Shown piece after piece: positions 34,276 through 42,152 of a stretch of 64,000 nt of DNA. A program made the translations under genes and the position numbers. How positions within the stretch are numbered: position 1 is the stretch's first letter; each line of letters opens with the position of its first letter. The DNA lies in NCBI GenBank assembly GCA_016124275.1, contig WGOA01000051.1, positions 1-64,000 of the forward strand. Direction: 5' to 3'. The notes below the pieces were generated by a model. That model was not told the DNA's origin. It worked only from the letters and a program-made list of their open reading frames with translations, and searched no databases. Source of the stretch: Bacteroidota bacterium. GTDB taxonomy: Bacteria; Bacteroidota; Bacteroidia; Chitinophagales; BACL12.

Positions 34276-34348
34276 GGCCGGTGGGTTCCCAATGCCTTTC
34301 CGTATTGCGTAACTTGCGCTAACGGGCCAGTCAATTGCCCGCTATGCC

Positions 34349-35809
34349 ATGCAACACCTCTTCACTTCTACCTGGCGCCCTGCGCTGGTCCTTTTTGTTT
34401 TAACCCTCGGGCTCAATGCACGCGGGAGCGCCCAAACCCTGGATGCTTTTCTAAGCCATTTGGCCGGTTTGCCCAGCCCGGCCGCGCGCGAAACGGCCAT
34501 TGACAGTTTTTGGGCGCAGTTACCCGCTGTGCCCTGGATTGATGGCGACACCGCTCATTTTTTGTACCGCGGTACAGCCACGAGCATGGCTGTTGCCGGC
34601 GATTTCAATGGGTGGAACCCAGCGGGCAGCAGCTTAACCCAAGCCTCTGCAAGTACCCTTTGGCATCGGTCGCTGGTATTTGAACCCGAGGCACGCCTGG
34701 ACTATAAATTGGTGCGCAACGGTTCGGAATGGATTTTGGACCCGGCAAACCCCAACACGGTTTCCGGCGGCTTTGGCCCCAACTCGGAATTGGCCATGCC
34801 GGCATACGTTCAACCCTGGGAAATTGAAACCTATGCCGGTGTACCAGCAGGAACAGTAAGCACAACAACCCTTGCCAGCACAGAAACCGGCAAGACTTAT
34901 TCGCTTCAGATTTACCTGCCGCCGGGTTACGACGAAGAACGCGCCGAGGGTTACCCGGTAGCCTATTTTCAGGATGGCCATGAATACGTAGCCCTGGCCA
35001 ACGCCGCCCGCATCTTTGACAATCTTTTGGACAGCGGCCTGATTGAGCCTGTCATCGGGGTATTCGTGCGGCCTACCAACCGCAATGACGAATACGCCGG
35101 CGCTTTGCGCAACGCCTATGCCGATTTCTTTGGCTTGGAATTGATTCCCTACATCGACGAAACATACCATACGGTATCTTCTCCGTTGCGCCGCGCCGTC
35201 ATCGGCGCTTCGTTTGGCGGCAACATTTCGGCCATTATTACGCTGGCTTATCCCGACTTGTTCAGCAATTGCGGGCTGCACTCCGGTGCGTTTTGGCCCA
35301 ACGCCTACGACACATACAACGACTGGCTCGCCAGCACGCCAGCTCCGGATTTACGCGTTGCAGCGGCCTGGGGCACCTACGAAGGCAGCCTGGTCGGCAA
35401 CATGAACGATTTTGTGGGTGTCTTAGAAGCGGAAGGCACCGAGCATGTTTGGCAAGAGCGTCCCGAAGGCCACAGCTGGGGGTTGTGGCGCTCCACACTG
35501 GATGACATGCTCGTTTTGTTCTTCCCACCCGAAGGCCGGCCCGTGGGCATCACGAGTCCAAGCTCGCCCGAAGCACTGTCGCTTTTCCCCAATCCGGCAT
35601 CAAACCGCGTATGGGTGGCTACGCCAGCGGCGCATGCAACCACCATTCAGCTCGTTGATGCCGGGGGAAGGGTGATCCAACGCGCAGCAACCGCACCGGG
35701 CTCTTCCAGCACCGAGCTCAACCTGAACGGTTTGGCTCCCGGCCTTTACCAGGTGTTGCAGCAATCCGCCGCCGGCGTTTCCGTGGGCAGGCTGGTTGTC
35801 CTCCCTTGA
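34349..35809 (+). CDS. Secreted esterase-fold (Fes/esterase D-like) protein with T9SS sorting domain
   Basis: A 486-residue secreted protein: signal peptide (VLFVLTLGLNARGSAQ), an immunoglobulin-like CBM48/E-set domain (~65-150, VAGDFNGWNP ... YKLVRNGSEWILDPANPN), an alpha/beta hydrolase esterase domain (~170-410) and a type A T9SS domain (LFPNPASNRVWVATP ... LVDAGGRVIQ). The nucleophile elbow is GASFGGN and the catalytic His is in EGHSW. This layout resembles enterochelin/feruloyl esterase-like enzymes; the natural ester is unknown. It should act at the cell surface or outside the cell. Confidence 0.87.
   Translation: MQHLFTSTWRPALVLFVLTLGLNARGSAQTLDAFLSHLAGLPSPAARETAIDSFWAQLPAVPWIDGDTAHFLYRGTATSMAVAGDFNGWNPAGSSLTQASASTLWHRSLVFEPEARLDYKLVRNGSEWILDPANPNTVSGGFGPNSELAMPAYVQPWEIETYAGVPAGTVSTTTLASTETGKTYSLQIYLPPGYDEERAEGYPVAYFQDGHEYVALANAARIFDNLLDSGLIEPVIGVFVRPTNRNDEYAGALRNAYADFFGLELIPYIDETYHTVSSPLRRAVIGASFGGNISAIITLAYPDLFSNCGLHSGAFWPNAYDTYNDWLASTPAPDLRVAAAWGTYEGSLVGNMNDFVGVLEAEGTEHVWQERPEGHSWGLWRSTLDDMLVLFFPPEGRPVGITSPSSPEALSLFPNPASNRVWVATPAAHATTIQLVDAGGRVIQRAATAPGSSSTELNLNGLAPGLYQVLQQSAAGVSVGRLVVLP
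35662..35672 (+). repeat. CGGGGGAAGGG copy (+ strand variant)
   Basis: Variant copy within the T9SS-domain codons GGRV, spelled with GGA AGG rather than the GGC CGC forms common in the window. Confidence 0.45.
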
Positions 35810-35827
35810 GGATGTTTTAGCGGCGGG

Positions 35828-35908
35828 CGGCAGCAGGAACGGAGCCTGCAGCAGCAACGGTGGTAGAAGCTGCACCAGGAACGGAGGCTGCAGCAGGAAC
35901 GAAAAACG
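35828..35908 (+). repeat. Degenerate GCAGCAGGAACGGAG-type tandem repeat
   Basis: About four imperfect units of 18-24 bp with GCAGCAGGAACG or GCACCAGGAACGGAGG cores, in the gap between the esterase and reductase genes. It keeps an open frame into the reductase ORF, but the encoded stretch does not resemble the reductase family. Confidence 0.65.
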
Positions 35909-35994
35909 GTTCGACCAGACCTGGCCAGACCTGCAAAACCCTGCGCTGCGTTCTACCCATAAACCAAACGCAGATTTCTGTTGTTTTGGCCTTC

Positions 35995-37053
35995 ATGAAG
36001 AACCTGACCAAAGACAGACCCGTGCTGGTTACCGGCGCAGCCGGCTACATTGCCAGTTGGCTGGTGCGCTATCTGCTGGAAGCGGGCTATAGCGTTCGCG
36101 GCAGCGTGCGAAGCCTGAAAGACCAAAGCAAAACGGAACACCTGCTTCGGCTTTCGGACCAGTTCCCCGGAAAGCTGACGCTGCACGAAGCTGATCTGTT
36201 GAAAGAAGGCAGTTTTGATCAGGCAGCTCAAGGATGCTCGGTGGTTTACCATACAGCCTCGCCGTTTATCATTGGCAAAATCAAGGACCCGCAGCGCACC
36301 CTGGTGGACCCGGCTGTCCGCGGTACGCGAAACGTGTTGGATGCGGCTACTAAAAGCGGTACCGTGCAACGGGTGGTGTTGACCTCCAGCATCGCCAGCG
36401 TTTACGGCGACCCGGCAGACATCCGCCAAACTGCCAATGGCGTCTTCACGGAAGTGGATTGGAACACGTCCAGCAGCCTGACGCACGAACCCTATGCCTA
36501 TTCAAAAGTGATGGCGGAGAAGGAGGCCTGGAGCTGCTGGAGCAAGCAGGCCAGCTGGGACTTGGTGACGGTTAACCCGGGCTTTGTTTTGGGTCCTTCG
36601 CTCAGCAAGCGCGTTGACGGGGCGAGCATGGGTTTGTTGTTGGACAACCTGAAAGGCAAATACAAAGGCGGAACCATTGCCCTGTACATGAGCCATGTGG
36701 ATGTGCGCGATGTGGCGAATACCCACCTTTTTGCAGGAACCCGACCGGAAGCCAAGGGCCGCTACCTGTGCTGTTCTGAAAACATCAATCTTCTGGAAAT
36801 GGCCCAGCGCATAGAACGGGAGTTCCCCGGAAAATTTGCGCTGCCTAAGCAACTGGTGCCTAAACCGTTGCTTTACCTCGCTGCTCCATTTCTTGGCCGC
36901 ACCTGGAAGTTCGTTACCCGTGCCATCGGCATTCCCGCACCGGTAGACGGCACCCGCTGTACCAAAGAATTCGGGTTCACTTACCGACCTTTGTCGGAAA
37001 CCTACCGGGATCATGTCCTTCAACTGAAGGCCGATGGGTTAGTGTCCTTCTAA
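35995..37053 (+). CDS. NAD(P)-dependent reductase of the dihydroflavonol-4-reductase-like (extended SDR) family
   Basis: A 352-residue extended SDR starting at ATG 35995 (MKNLTKDRPVLVTGAAGYIASWLV). The upstream 45 residues of the ORF are translated tandem-repeat sequence. Cofactor motif is TGAAGYIA; the catalytic site is Ser in LTSSIASVYG and Tyr/Lys in YAYSKVMAEKEA. VYHTASPF and DVRDVANTHLFA are typical of dihydroflavonol reductase/cinnamoyl-CoA reductase-like bacterial enzymes. The physiological carbonyl substrate is unknown. The DinB gene follows by 10 bases, so they are likely co-transcribed. Confidence 0.88.
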   Translation: MKNLTKDRPVLVTGAAGYIASWLVRYLLEAGYSVRGSVRSLKDQSKTEHLLRLSDQFPGKLTLHEADLLKEGSFDQAAQGCSVVYHTASPFIIGKIKDPQRTLVDPAVRGTRNVLDAATKSGTVQRVVLTSSIASVYGDPADIRQTANGVFTEVDWNTSSSLTHEPYAYSKVMAEKEAWSCWSKQASWDLVTVNPGFVLGPSLSKRVDGASMGLLLDNLKGKYKGGTIALYMSHVDVRDVANTHLFAGTRPEAKGRYLCCSENINLLEMAQRIEREFPGKFALPKQLVPKPLLYLAAPFLGRTWKFVTRAIGIPAPVDGTRCTKEFGFTYRPLSETYRDHVLQLKADGLVSF

Positions 37054-37063
37054 AAACGCGCAT

Positions 37064-37546
37064 ATGCTTACCGAGCCCCAAGTCATCGCAGACATTTTTC
37101 ACAACACCCGCGGTTTAACCCGCTGGTACCTGAAAAAAATGAGCGACGAGCAGTTGATGGTGCGGCCGTTGCATGATGGCAAACCTTTAAATTCTGCCTA
37201 CTGGATACAAGCCCACCTGGCCTGGGCAGAGGCCTTTTTGCTCATTCGCGCTTCCGGAGGCGAGGTTCCCCCCATCGGATGGTTATCACAATTTGGCATT
37301 GGCTCCAACCCGGAGGCTGCCAAGGACGGGCCCGATCTGGAAACCCTGCGCAGCGACTTTGCCGCCATCCACGAGCTGGCCATGAACCATGTGCGCCAGC
37401 TTGACCCCGAATCGCTGGGCGAAGCCAGCGGTGTGCCCATGTTCCCAACACGGCGCATCGCGCTATACCACGCCATTCGCCACGAAGCCACCCACACCGG
37501 ACACTTGGGCTGGTTGTGCAAAATGCACGGCGTGGCAACGGTTTAG
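37064..37546 (+). CDS. DinB family protein
   Basis: A 160-residue four-helix-bundle protein of the DinB/YfiT superfamily. The three metal-ligand histidines fit positions in IQAHLAWAEAF (~46) and HAIRHEATHTGHLGW (~137-151). Members include thiol-dependent S-transferases that use bacillithiol or related thiols, and damage-inducible proteins of unknown role. It ends with TAG, one of several genes here that do. It is convergent with the DUF58 gene, with only 10 bases between the two stops. Confidence 0.85.
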   Translation: MLTEPQVIADIFHNTRGLTRWYLKKMSDEQLMVRPLHDGKPLNSAYWIQAHLAWAEAFLLIRASGGEVPPIGWLSQFGIGSNPEAAKDGPDLETLRSDFAAIHELAMNHVRQLDPESLGEASGVPMFPTRRIALYHAIRHEATHTGHLGWLCKMHGVATV

Positions 37547-37556
37547 GGAGCTACCT

Positions 37557-38936
37557 TCAAATCATGCCCCGGGCTTTTAGCTCCAGGTACTTGTTGACGG
37601 TCTGGATGGTCAATTCCTCCGGTTTGGTTAAAATGGTTTGAATGCCCGCGCGGCTGGCGCGCAACGCCATTTGCTTTTTCTGGTGCAGGAAGCCTGCGGC
37701 GATGGTTCGCCGGTAAATGCCGGAAATGTCTTCAGCGGGCTCTGAGGCCGCCGCTGTTAACTCCGTGTTTTCAAACAAGACCAACAGCAACACATGACGC
37801 CGCTGCAAACGCTGCAGTACGGGCATTGCCCGTTGAAGGGCGTAATCGCTCTCAAAATTGCTGAACAGCACCAACAGGCTTCGCGCGGGATTGAGGCGCG
37901 CAAACGCGCGGTAAAACAAATCGAAATCGGCTTCCAGGCCATTTTCCTCCAGGCGGTACAAAGCCTCCAGCAAACGCGGCAACTGCGTGCGCTTTCGCTC
38001 GGCTAACACCGCCGTGTGCACCGTTTTGTCAAAGCAAACCAAGCCTGCCCGATCGTGTTTGCGCAACGCCACATTGCTCAACACTAAACTGGCATTGACC
38101 GCATAATCCATGAGGCTCATGCCCGCAAAAGGCAATTTCATGGAACGGCCCGTATCAATAGCGCAGTAAATCTGCTGGCTGCGCTCGTCTTCATACTGAT
38201 TAACCATCAGGCTGCTGCGCTTGCTGGTAGCCTTCCAGTTGATGGCGCGGCGGTCGTCTCCGGCAACATATGTTTTTATCTGTTCGAATTCATAGCTGTG
38301 CCCGATGCGGCGAATTTTTCGCAAGCCTTGCCCCCGGCTCACGTTGGCCAGCGCCAGCAATTCAAAACGCTTCATCTGAAGCACAGACGGATAAACGAGC
38401 ACTTCCTGTGCGATGCCCGAAGACACGCGCCGTTCGGCCAGCCCAATGGCCGTGCGCAGAAAAACGTGCAACTGCCCAAAGCGGTAAACCCCGCGCCGCA
38501 GCGGCTTGATGGGGTAACCCAGTGCTACCGTAGCCCCGGGTTCCAACAGCCCTTCCCTTAAAAAATTGCGCACCTGCAACTGGTACGGCAGCTCGTCAAT
38601 CAGTTGAAAACGCCAGGCCCTGCGGGTGTTGTTTTGCAGCGTCAGGCGAAGGGCATTGTCCTCTCCGAGCGACAGCAGGCGCGGAACCTCGCGCTGCACC
38701 GTGCAAGGCTTCACCCCCCCAAACAGCAACGCTAAATCCAAAATGAGAAACCCACACAACCCCGCGAGCGACACGTGCGCCACCACCATCAGCGGAAGCC
38801 AGGCAAACGAAACCGCATACAACACCACCAGCACGCCCAGCCCGTAAAACAAGCGGTTGCGCAGGTACACAGCAGCCCAGCCTGCGCGGAACGCAGCCAG
38901 GCCAGCGCCTCTTCTGGTACTGGCGGCTTCGCTCAT
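37557..38936 (-). CDS. DUF58 domain protein (MoxR-associated, von Willebrand-like)
   Basis: A 459-residue protein with two N-terminal membrane helices (YGLGVLVVLYAVSFAWLPLMVV, GLCGFLILDLALLFGG), an immunoglobulin-like region (~80-190) and the DUF58/vWA-like part with IGHSYEFEQIKTYVAGDDRRAINWKATSKR, AIDTGRSM (MIDAS-like DxGxS) and LVLFSNF. DUF58 proteins act with MoxR ATPases, probably in assembling envelope complexes. It is the last gene of the operon and overlaps MoxR by 4 bases. Confidence 0.9.
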   Translation of the reverse strand: MSEAASTRRGAGLAAFRAGWAAVYLRNRLFYGLGVLVVLYAVSFAWLPLMVVAHVSLAGLCGFLILDLALLFGGVKPCTVQREVPRLLSLGEDNALRLTLQNNTRRAWRFQLIDELPYQLQVRNFLREGLLEPGATVALGYPIKPLRRGVYRFGQLHVFLRTAIGLAERRVSSGIAQEVLVYPSVLQMKRFELLALANVSRGQGLRKIRRIGHSYEFEQIKTYVAGDDRRAINWKATSKRSSLMVNQYEDERSQQIYCAIDTGRSMKLPFAGMSLMDYAVNASLVLSNVALRKHDRAGLVCFDKTVHTAVLAERKRTQLPRLLEALYRLEENGLEADFDLFYRAFARLNPARSLLVLFSNFESDYALQRAMPVLQRLQRRHVLLLVLFENTELTAAASEPAEDISGIYRRTIAAGFLHQKKQMALRASRAGIQTILTKPEELTIQTVNKYLELKARGMI

Positions 38937-39991
38937 CGCGGCACTTCAAGCGTTTCCAGAATCTCGCGAATGACGTGCTCGGGTTCAACCCCTTCCAACT
39001 CGCGATCGCTCGTGAGCATGATGCGGTGGTTGAGCACCGGATAGGCCATGGCCTGAATGTCTTCGGGGGCCACGAACGAGCGTCCTCCAATCATAGCAAA
39101 GGTTTTGGAAGCGCGCAACAAAGCCAGCGACGCGCGCGGCGATGCCCCCAGGTAAATGCCCGGATTGTTGCGGGTGGCGGCAACAATGGCCGCCACATAA
39201 TCACAGAGCGAATCGGTGATGTGCACCTGCTCGGCCAGCGCCTGTCCTTCCAGAATTTGTTGTGCGCTCAAGACAGGCTCCGCTTGCTCGCCGCGCAAAC
39301 CGGCGTAATTGTCGCGAAAACGCCGCAGCAACTGCTGCTCCTCTTCCACCGATGGGTAACCCATGCGCACGCGGAACAAAAAGCGATCCAGTTGTGCTTC
39401 GGGCAGCCGGTAGGTGCCCTCCTGCTCAATCGGATTCTGGGTGGCCACCACAAAAAAGGGCGGCGCAAAGGGATAGGTCACCCCGTCGTAGGTGATCTGG
39501 CGCTCTTCCATGACTTCAAACAGTGCAGACTGCGTCTTTGCCGGTGCCCGGTTGATCTCGTCAATCAACACCACTTGCGCAAAAACAGGGCCTCGCTGAA
39601 ACTGGAAACGGCTCTGCGCCAGGTCGTAAACGGACGTTCCGATCACATCTGACGGCATCAGGTCAGGTGTAAACTGAATGCGCGAATAGTCCAGTTGCAG
39701 GCTACGCGAGAGCAATTTGGCCATCAGGGTTTTGGCAATGCCCGGCACCCCTTCCACCAACACATGCCCGCCGCACAGCAAGCCGGTGAGCATGTGTTCC
39801 AGCACTTGTTGCTGCCCGAGCACTACCTGGTTAATCTGATCGCGCACGCGGTCCAGGTTTTGGCCAAAGCGGTCAAGGGCATCCTGCGAAGGGCCTTTCT
39901 GGGCCTCGCGAGCGGGTTGCAGCTCGGAAGGATCGGCGTGCCTCGCCGAAGGTTCGGGTTGCAGCTCGGAAGGATCTTGATCATCCATCAT
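38933..39991 (-). CDS. MoxR family AAA+ ATPase
   Basis: A 352-residue AAA+ chaperone-like ATPase: Walker A GVPGIAKT at ~81, Walker B VLIDEINRAPAKTQSALFEVMEE at ~140, sensor-1 ATQNPIEQEGTYRLPEAQLDRF, and the C-terminal lid with SPRASLALLRA. GIAKT replaces the classic GxGKT, which is normal for MoxR. The first ~35 residues are a low-complexity leader with a duplicated DPSELQP. The gene lies between DUF4350 (3 bp gap) and DUF58 (4 bp overlap). Confidence 0.93.
   Translation of the reverse strand: MMDDQDPSELQPEPSARHADPSELQPAREAQKGPSQDALDRFGQNLDRVRDQINQVVLGQQQVLEHMLTGLLCGGHVLVEGVPGIAKTLMAKLLSRSLQLDYSRIQFTPDLMPSDVIGTSVYDLAQSRFQFQRGPVFAQVVLIDEINRAPAKTQSALFEVMEERQITYDGVTYPFAPPFFVVATQNPIEQEGTYRLPEAQLDRFLFRVRMGYPSVEEEQQLLRRFRDNYAGLRGEQAEPVLSAQQILEGQALAEQVHITDSLCDYVAAIVAATRNNPGIYLGASPRASLALLRASKTFAMIGGRSFVAPEDIQAMAYPVLNHRIMLTSDRELEGVEPEHVIREILETLEVPR
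39913..39976 (-). repeat. Duplicated 22-bp block in MoxR leader
   Basis: CGGGTTGCAGCTCGGAAGG plus ATC occurs at 39913-39934 and 39955-39976, 42 bases apart and therefore in frame, producing the repeated DPSELQP. Confidence 0.8.
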
Positions 39992-39994
39992 GGG

Positions 39995-41413
39995 TCAGGT
40001 ACATTTTTGGTAAAACTGTTGCAATTCACGGTGCAGACGAAGCAGGGAATAGTCTTGAAACTCATAGCCTGCATCCAGTTCGCGCAGCCGGCTGAACAGC
40101 GATCGCACCGATTCGGCATCCAGTCCGCTCAGGCTGCTCAGCCGCAGCGCAGTTTCTTCGGTCAGACCCGGCTGCCGCAAGTGAAAACGCTCGCGAAGAA
40201 AGCCCATAAATTGTTCCCGCATCATCTCGCCGATGGCGCGGTGGTCGCTGCGCTGCTGGTAGTACAACTTGGCCACGGTGTTGAGGTACTCCAGGCTCTG
40301 GTTGGTTTTGGGGTTCAACAGGGGAATTGCCGCCTGCCTCCTGCGGCTGCGGAACACTAAATACAACAGCGGAATAAGCAACAACAGGTACCAGGCCATG
40401 CGCAGCGCGGGGTGGTTCAACACAAAACGGAGCGGGCTTTCAGCGGGTTGGTATGGCGTCGTGGTTTTGCGGGTTCCGGCATCCCAAAGCAAGTCGCCGG
40501 GAGCGAGGTGGGAGAGTACCCGCTCCGCATAATCGCGACCGTCAGGCTGCACAAGGTAAAAATTGGAGAGCGCCATGGGTGTGGTAAAGAGCAGGATTCG
40601 CCCGCGGCCAACTGGCAATTCCACCAGATTAGCCCCCTGGATTTTTTGCTGGTCCGCTGCCCGACCTTCGGCTAAACCCAGCGCTCGGACTTGAGGGAAC
40701 ACAACGCGCAGACTGTCCGGCTGAATCAGCGACCACAAAAAAGGCTGGTCTTTGTTGTACACCCGGAAAACCAGTTTGTGGTCTTCTGTTGTTTTAAACG
40801 GTGGCTGGGAAAAATTCAACCGCAGCGCGAGCAGCTCTTCTTCCAAGTGCCAGTCGGGTTGTTCCTGGATAGGTTCTACCAAGTAAAACGGGTCCGTCAA
40901 GCTGTCTTCGCCAGAAGGTTGCTCGTTGTGGGCTTTGATGCTGTCCCAGTTGTTGCTGTGGGCTGTGATGCTGTCCGGGCTTGCGCTGGATGCAGTGCTG
41001 CTGTCGGCAAGAGGGGCCTGCACGCTGCCCATAGAGAACGGCACTTGACTGGTGTCCATGCCCGGTAAATACTCCGGTAGCGTTTCGTGCGCCAAAAAAA
41101 CAGTATTGCCCAGCGCGGCCCAGGCCGCCAGGCTGTCCATATCTTCGCGGCTCAGGCCAGCGTTGTGTCCGATTGAAAAAAAAGTGCCCGAATACGCGCG
41201 CAAATCCAGTTCGGCCGGTGCTTGCGTGACCATGCGCCGCTCGCCGGCATTGTAGGCTGGAAGCAGGTCATAGAGCACGGACATACCATATGGATTGTTG
41301 TCTTCGTGCGCATAACTCAAATACCAGCTCCAGTTTTTTCCCGAGCCGCGCAACCCAATGACGAGCGCGGCAATCAGCAGAACAGCTCCGCCAATAAGAA
41401 GCAGCCTTTGCAT
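39995..41413 (-). CDS. DUF4350 domain-containing membrane protein
   Basis: A 472-residue protein (ATG at 41413; a TTG at 41431 would add six residues and overlap the DUF4129 stop by 4). An N-terminal helix (LLLIGGAVLLIAALVIGL) is followed by the DUF4350 domain (NPYGMSVLYDLLPAYN, GTFFSIGHNAGLSREDMDSLAAW, GNTVFLAH), a Ser/Asp-rich insertion with repeated DSI-AH units, a second helix (WYLLLLIPLLYLVFRSRRRQ) and a helical cytoplasmic tail. A standard member of MoxR operons in Bacteroidota, possibly interacting with the SpoIIM/DUF58 components. Function unknown. Confidence 0.85.
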   Translation of the reverse strand: MQRLLLIGGAVLLIAALVIGLRGSGKNWSWYLSYAHEDNNPYGMSVLYDLLPAYNAGERRMVTQAPAELDLRAYSGTFFSIGHNAGLSREDMDSLAAWAALGNTVFLAHETLPEYLPGMDTSQVPFSMGSVQAPLADSSTASSASPDSITAHSNNWDSIKAHNEQPSGEDSLTDPFYLVEPIQEQPDWHLEEELLALRLNFSQPPFKTTEDHKLVFRVYNKDQPFLWSLIQPDSLRVVFPQVRALGLAEGRAADQQKIQGANLVELPVGRGRILLFTTPMALSNFYLVQPDGRDYAERVLSHLAPGDLLWDAGTRKTTTPYQPAESPLRFVLNHPALRMAWYLLLLIPLLYLVFRSRRRQAAIPLLNPKTNQSLEYLNTVAKLYYQQRSDHRAIGEMMREQFMGFLRERFHLRQPGLTEETALRLSSLSGLDAESVRSLFSRLRELDAGYEFQDYSLLRLHRELQQFYQKCT

Positions 41414-41427
41414 GGAACTCAGGCCGC

Positions 41428-42150
41428 TCAAGGTTGCTGCGTTGGGTTGGTTGAAGAAAATCGGGAAGCCGGTTGCCCGAGTCTTTCAAGAAACGCGTTG
41501 AACTCAGGACTCCATTGCTCGGCATCCTGCCGGCTAACGGCGGCATCCCCGTAGCGCGACCATTCAAAAACACCACTTAGCCGCCGGAAATTCACGCGCA
41601 ACCCGGCTTGCGCACCCAGCTCCAGCGCGTAGTCGCGGTTGGTTTTTTCGGGCCGCCAGGCGATGTGACCGCTTTGGCTCAGGGCGCGCATGACGGTTAA
41701 AAACTGGAAGCGAATAACATCGCGGTAGCGCTCTTCGCGCCAGGCCAGGTGCAGTTGCGCCTCCAGGTCGCTGTCTAACAAACGCCGGGGATCATCGGGA
41801 TCAAGCAAGGCTCCCACCTGAACTTTTACCGGATTTGGCGCGGGCGAAAGGCGCCGGTACACCAGCCACAGCAGCAGGATCAGCAAGCCGCCGAGCAGCG
41901 AGTAGCCCAACACCACCAACAAGTCCCCAACCCAAGGGGCCACGGCATTGGCGGATTGTTGGCTGGGGGCCTGCTCTTCCGGTGCCTGATCGGTGTAATT
42001 CAGGTCATCGGTGGCTTCCCGCCAGGCTGATTCCTCCAACCGACGCAAGGTTGTTGCGCTGTCGGAGGCCTGGCTCCAGCCGGCCAACCCGCTCAGGCAA
42101 AACGCGAGCAGCAGCCCAAACATAACATAATATCTGGTACAGGTGCTCAT
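41428..42150 (-). CDS. DUF4129 domain-containing protein
   Basis: A 240-residue protein with signal sequence (LLLAFCLSGLAGWSQA), one membrane helix (~80-105, LLVVLGYSLLGGLLILLLWLVYRR) and a C-terminal cytoplasmic DUF4129 domain (AWREERYRDVIRFQFLTVMRALSQSGHIAWRPEKTNRDY). The family is found next to MoxR genes and transglutaminase-like proteins. Starts two bases after the SpoIIM stop; its own end overlaps the alternative start of DUF4350. Confidence 0.87.
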   Translation of the reverse strand: MSTCTRYYVMFGLLLAFCLSGLAGWSQASDSATTLRRLEESAWREATDDLNYTDQAPEEQAPSQQSANAVAPWVGDLLVVLGYSLLGGLLILLLWLVYRRLSPAPNPVKVQVGALLDPDDPRRLLDSDLEAQLHLAWREERYRDVIRFQFLTVMRALSQSGHIAWRPEKTNRDYALELGAQAGLRVNFRRLSGVFEWSRYGDAAVSRQDAEQWSPEFNAFLERLGQPASRFSSTNPTQQP

Positions 42151-42152
42151 GA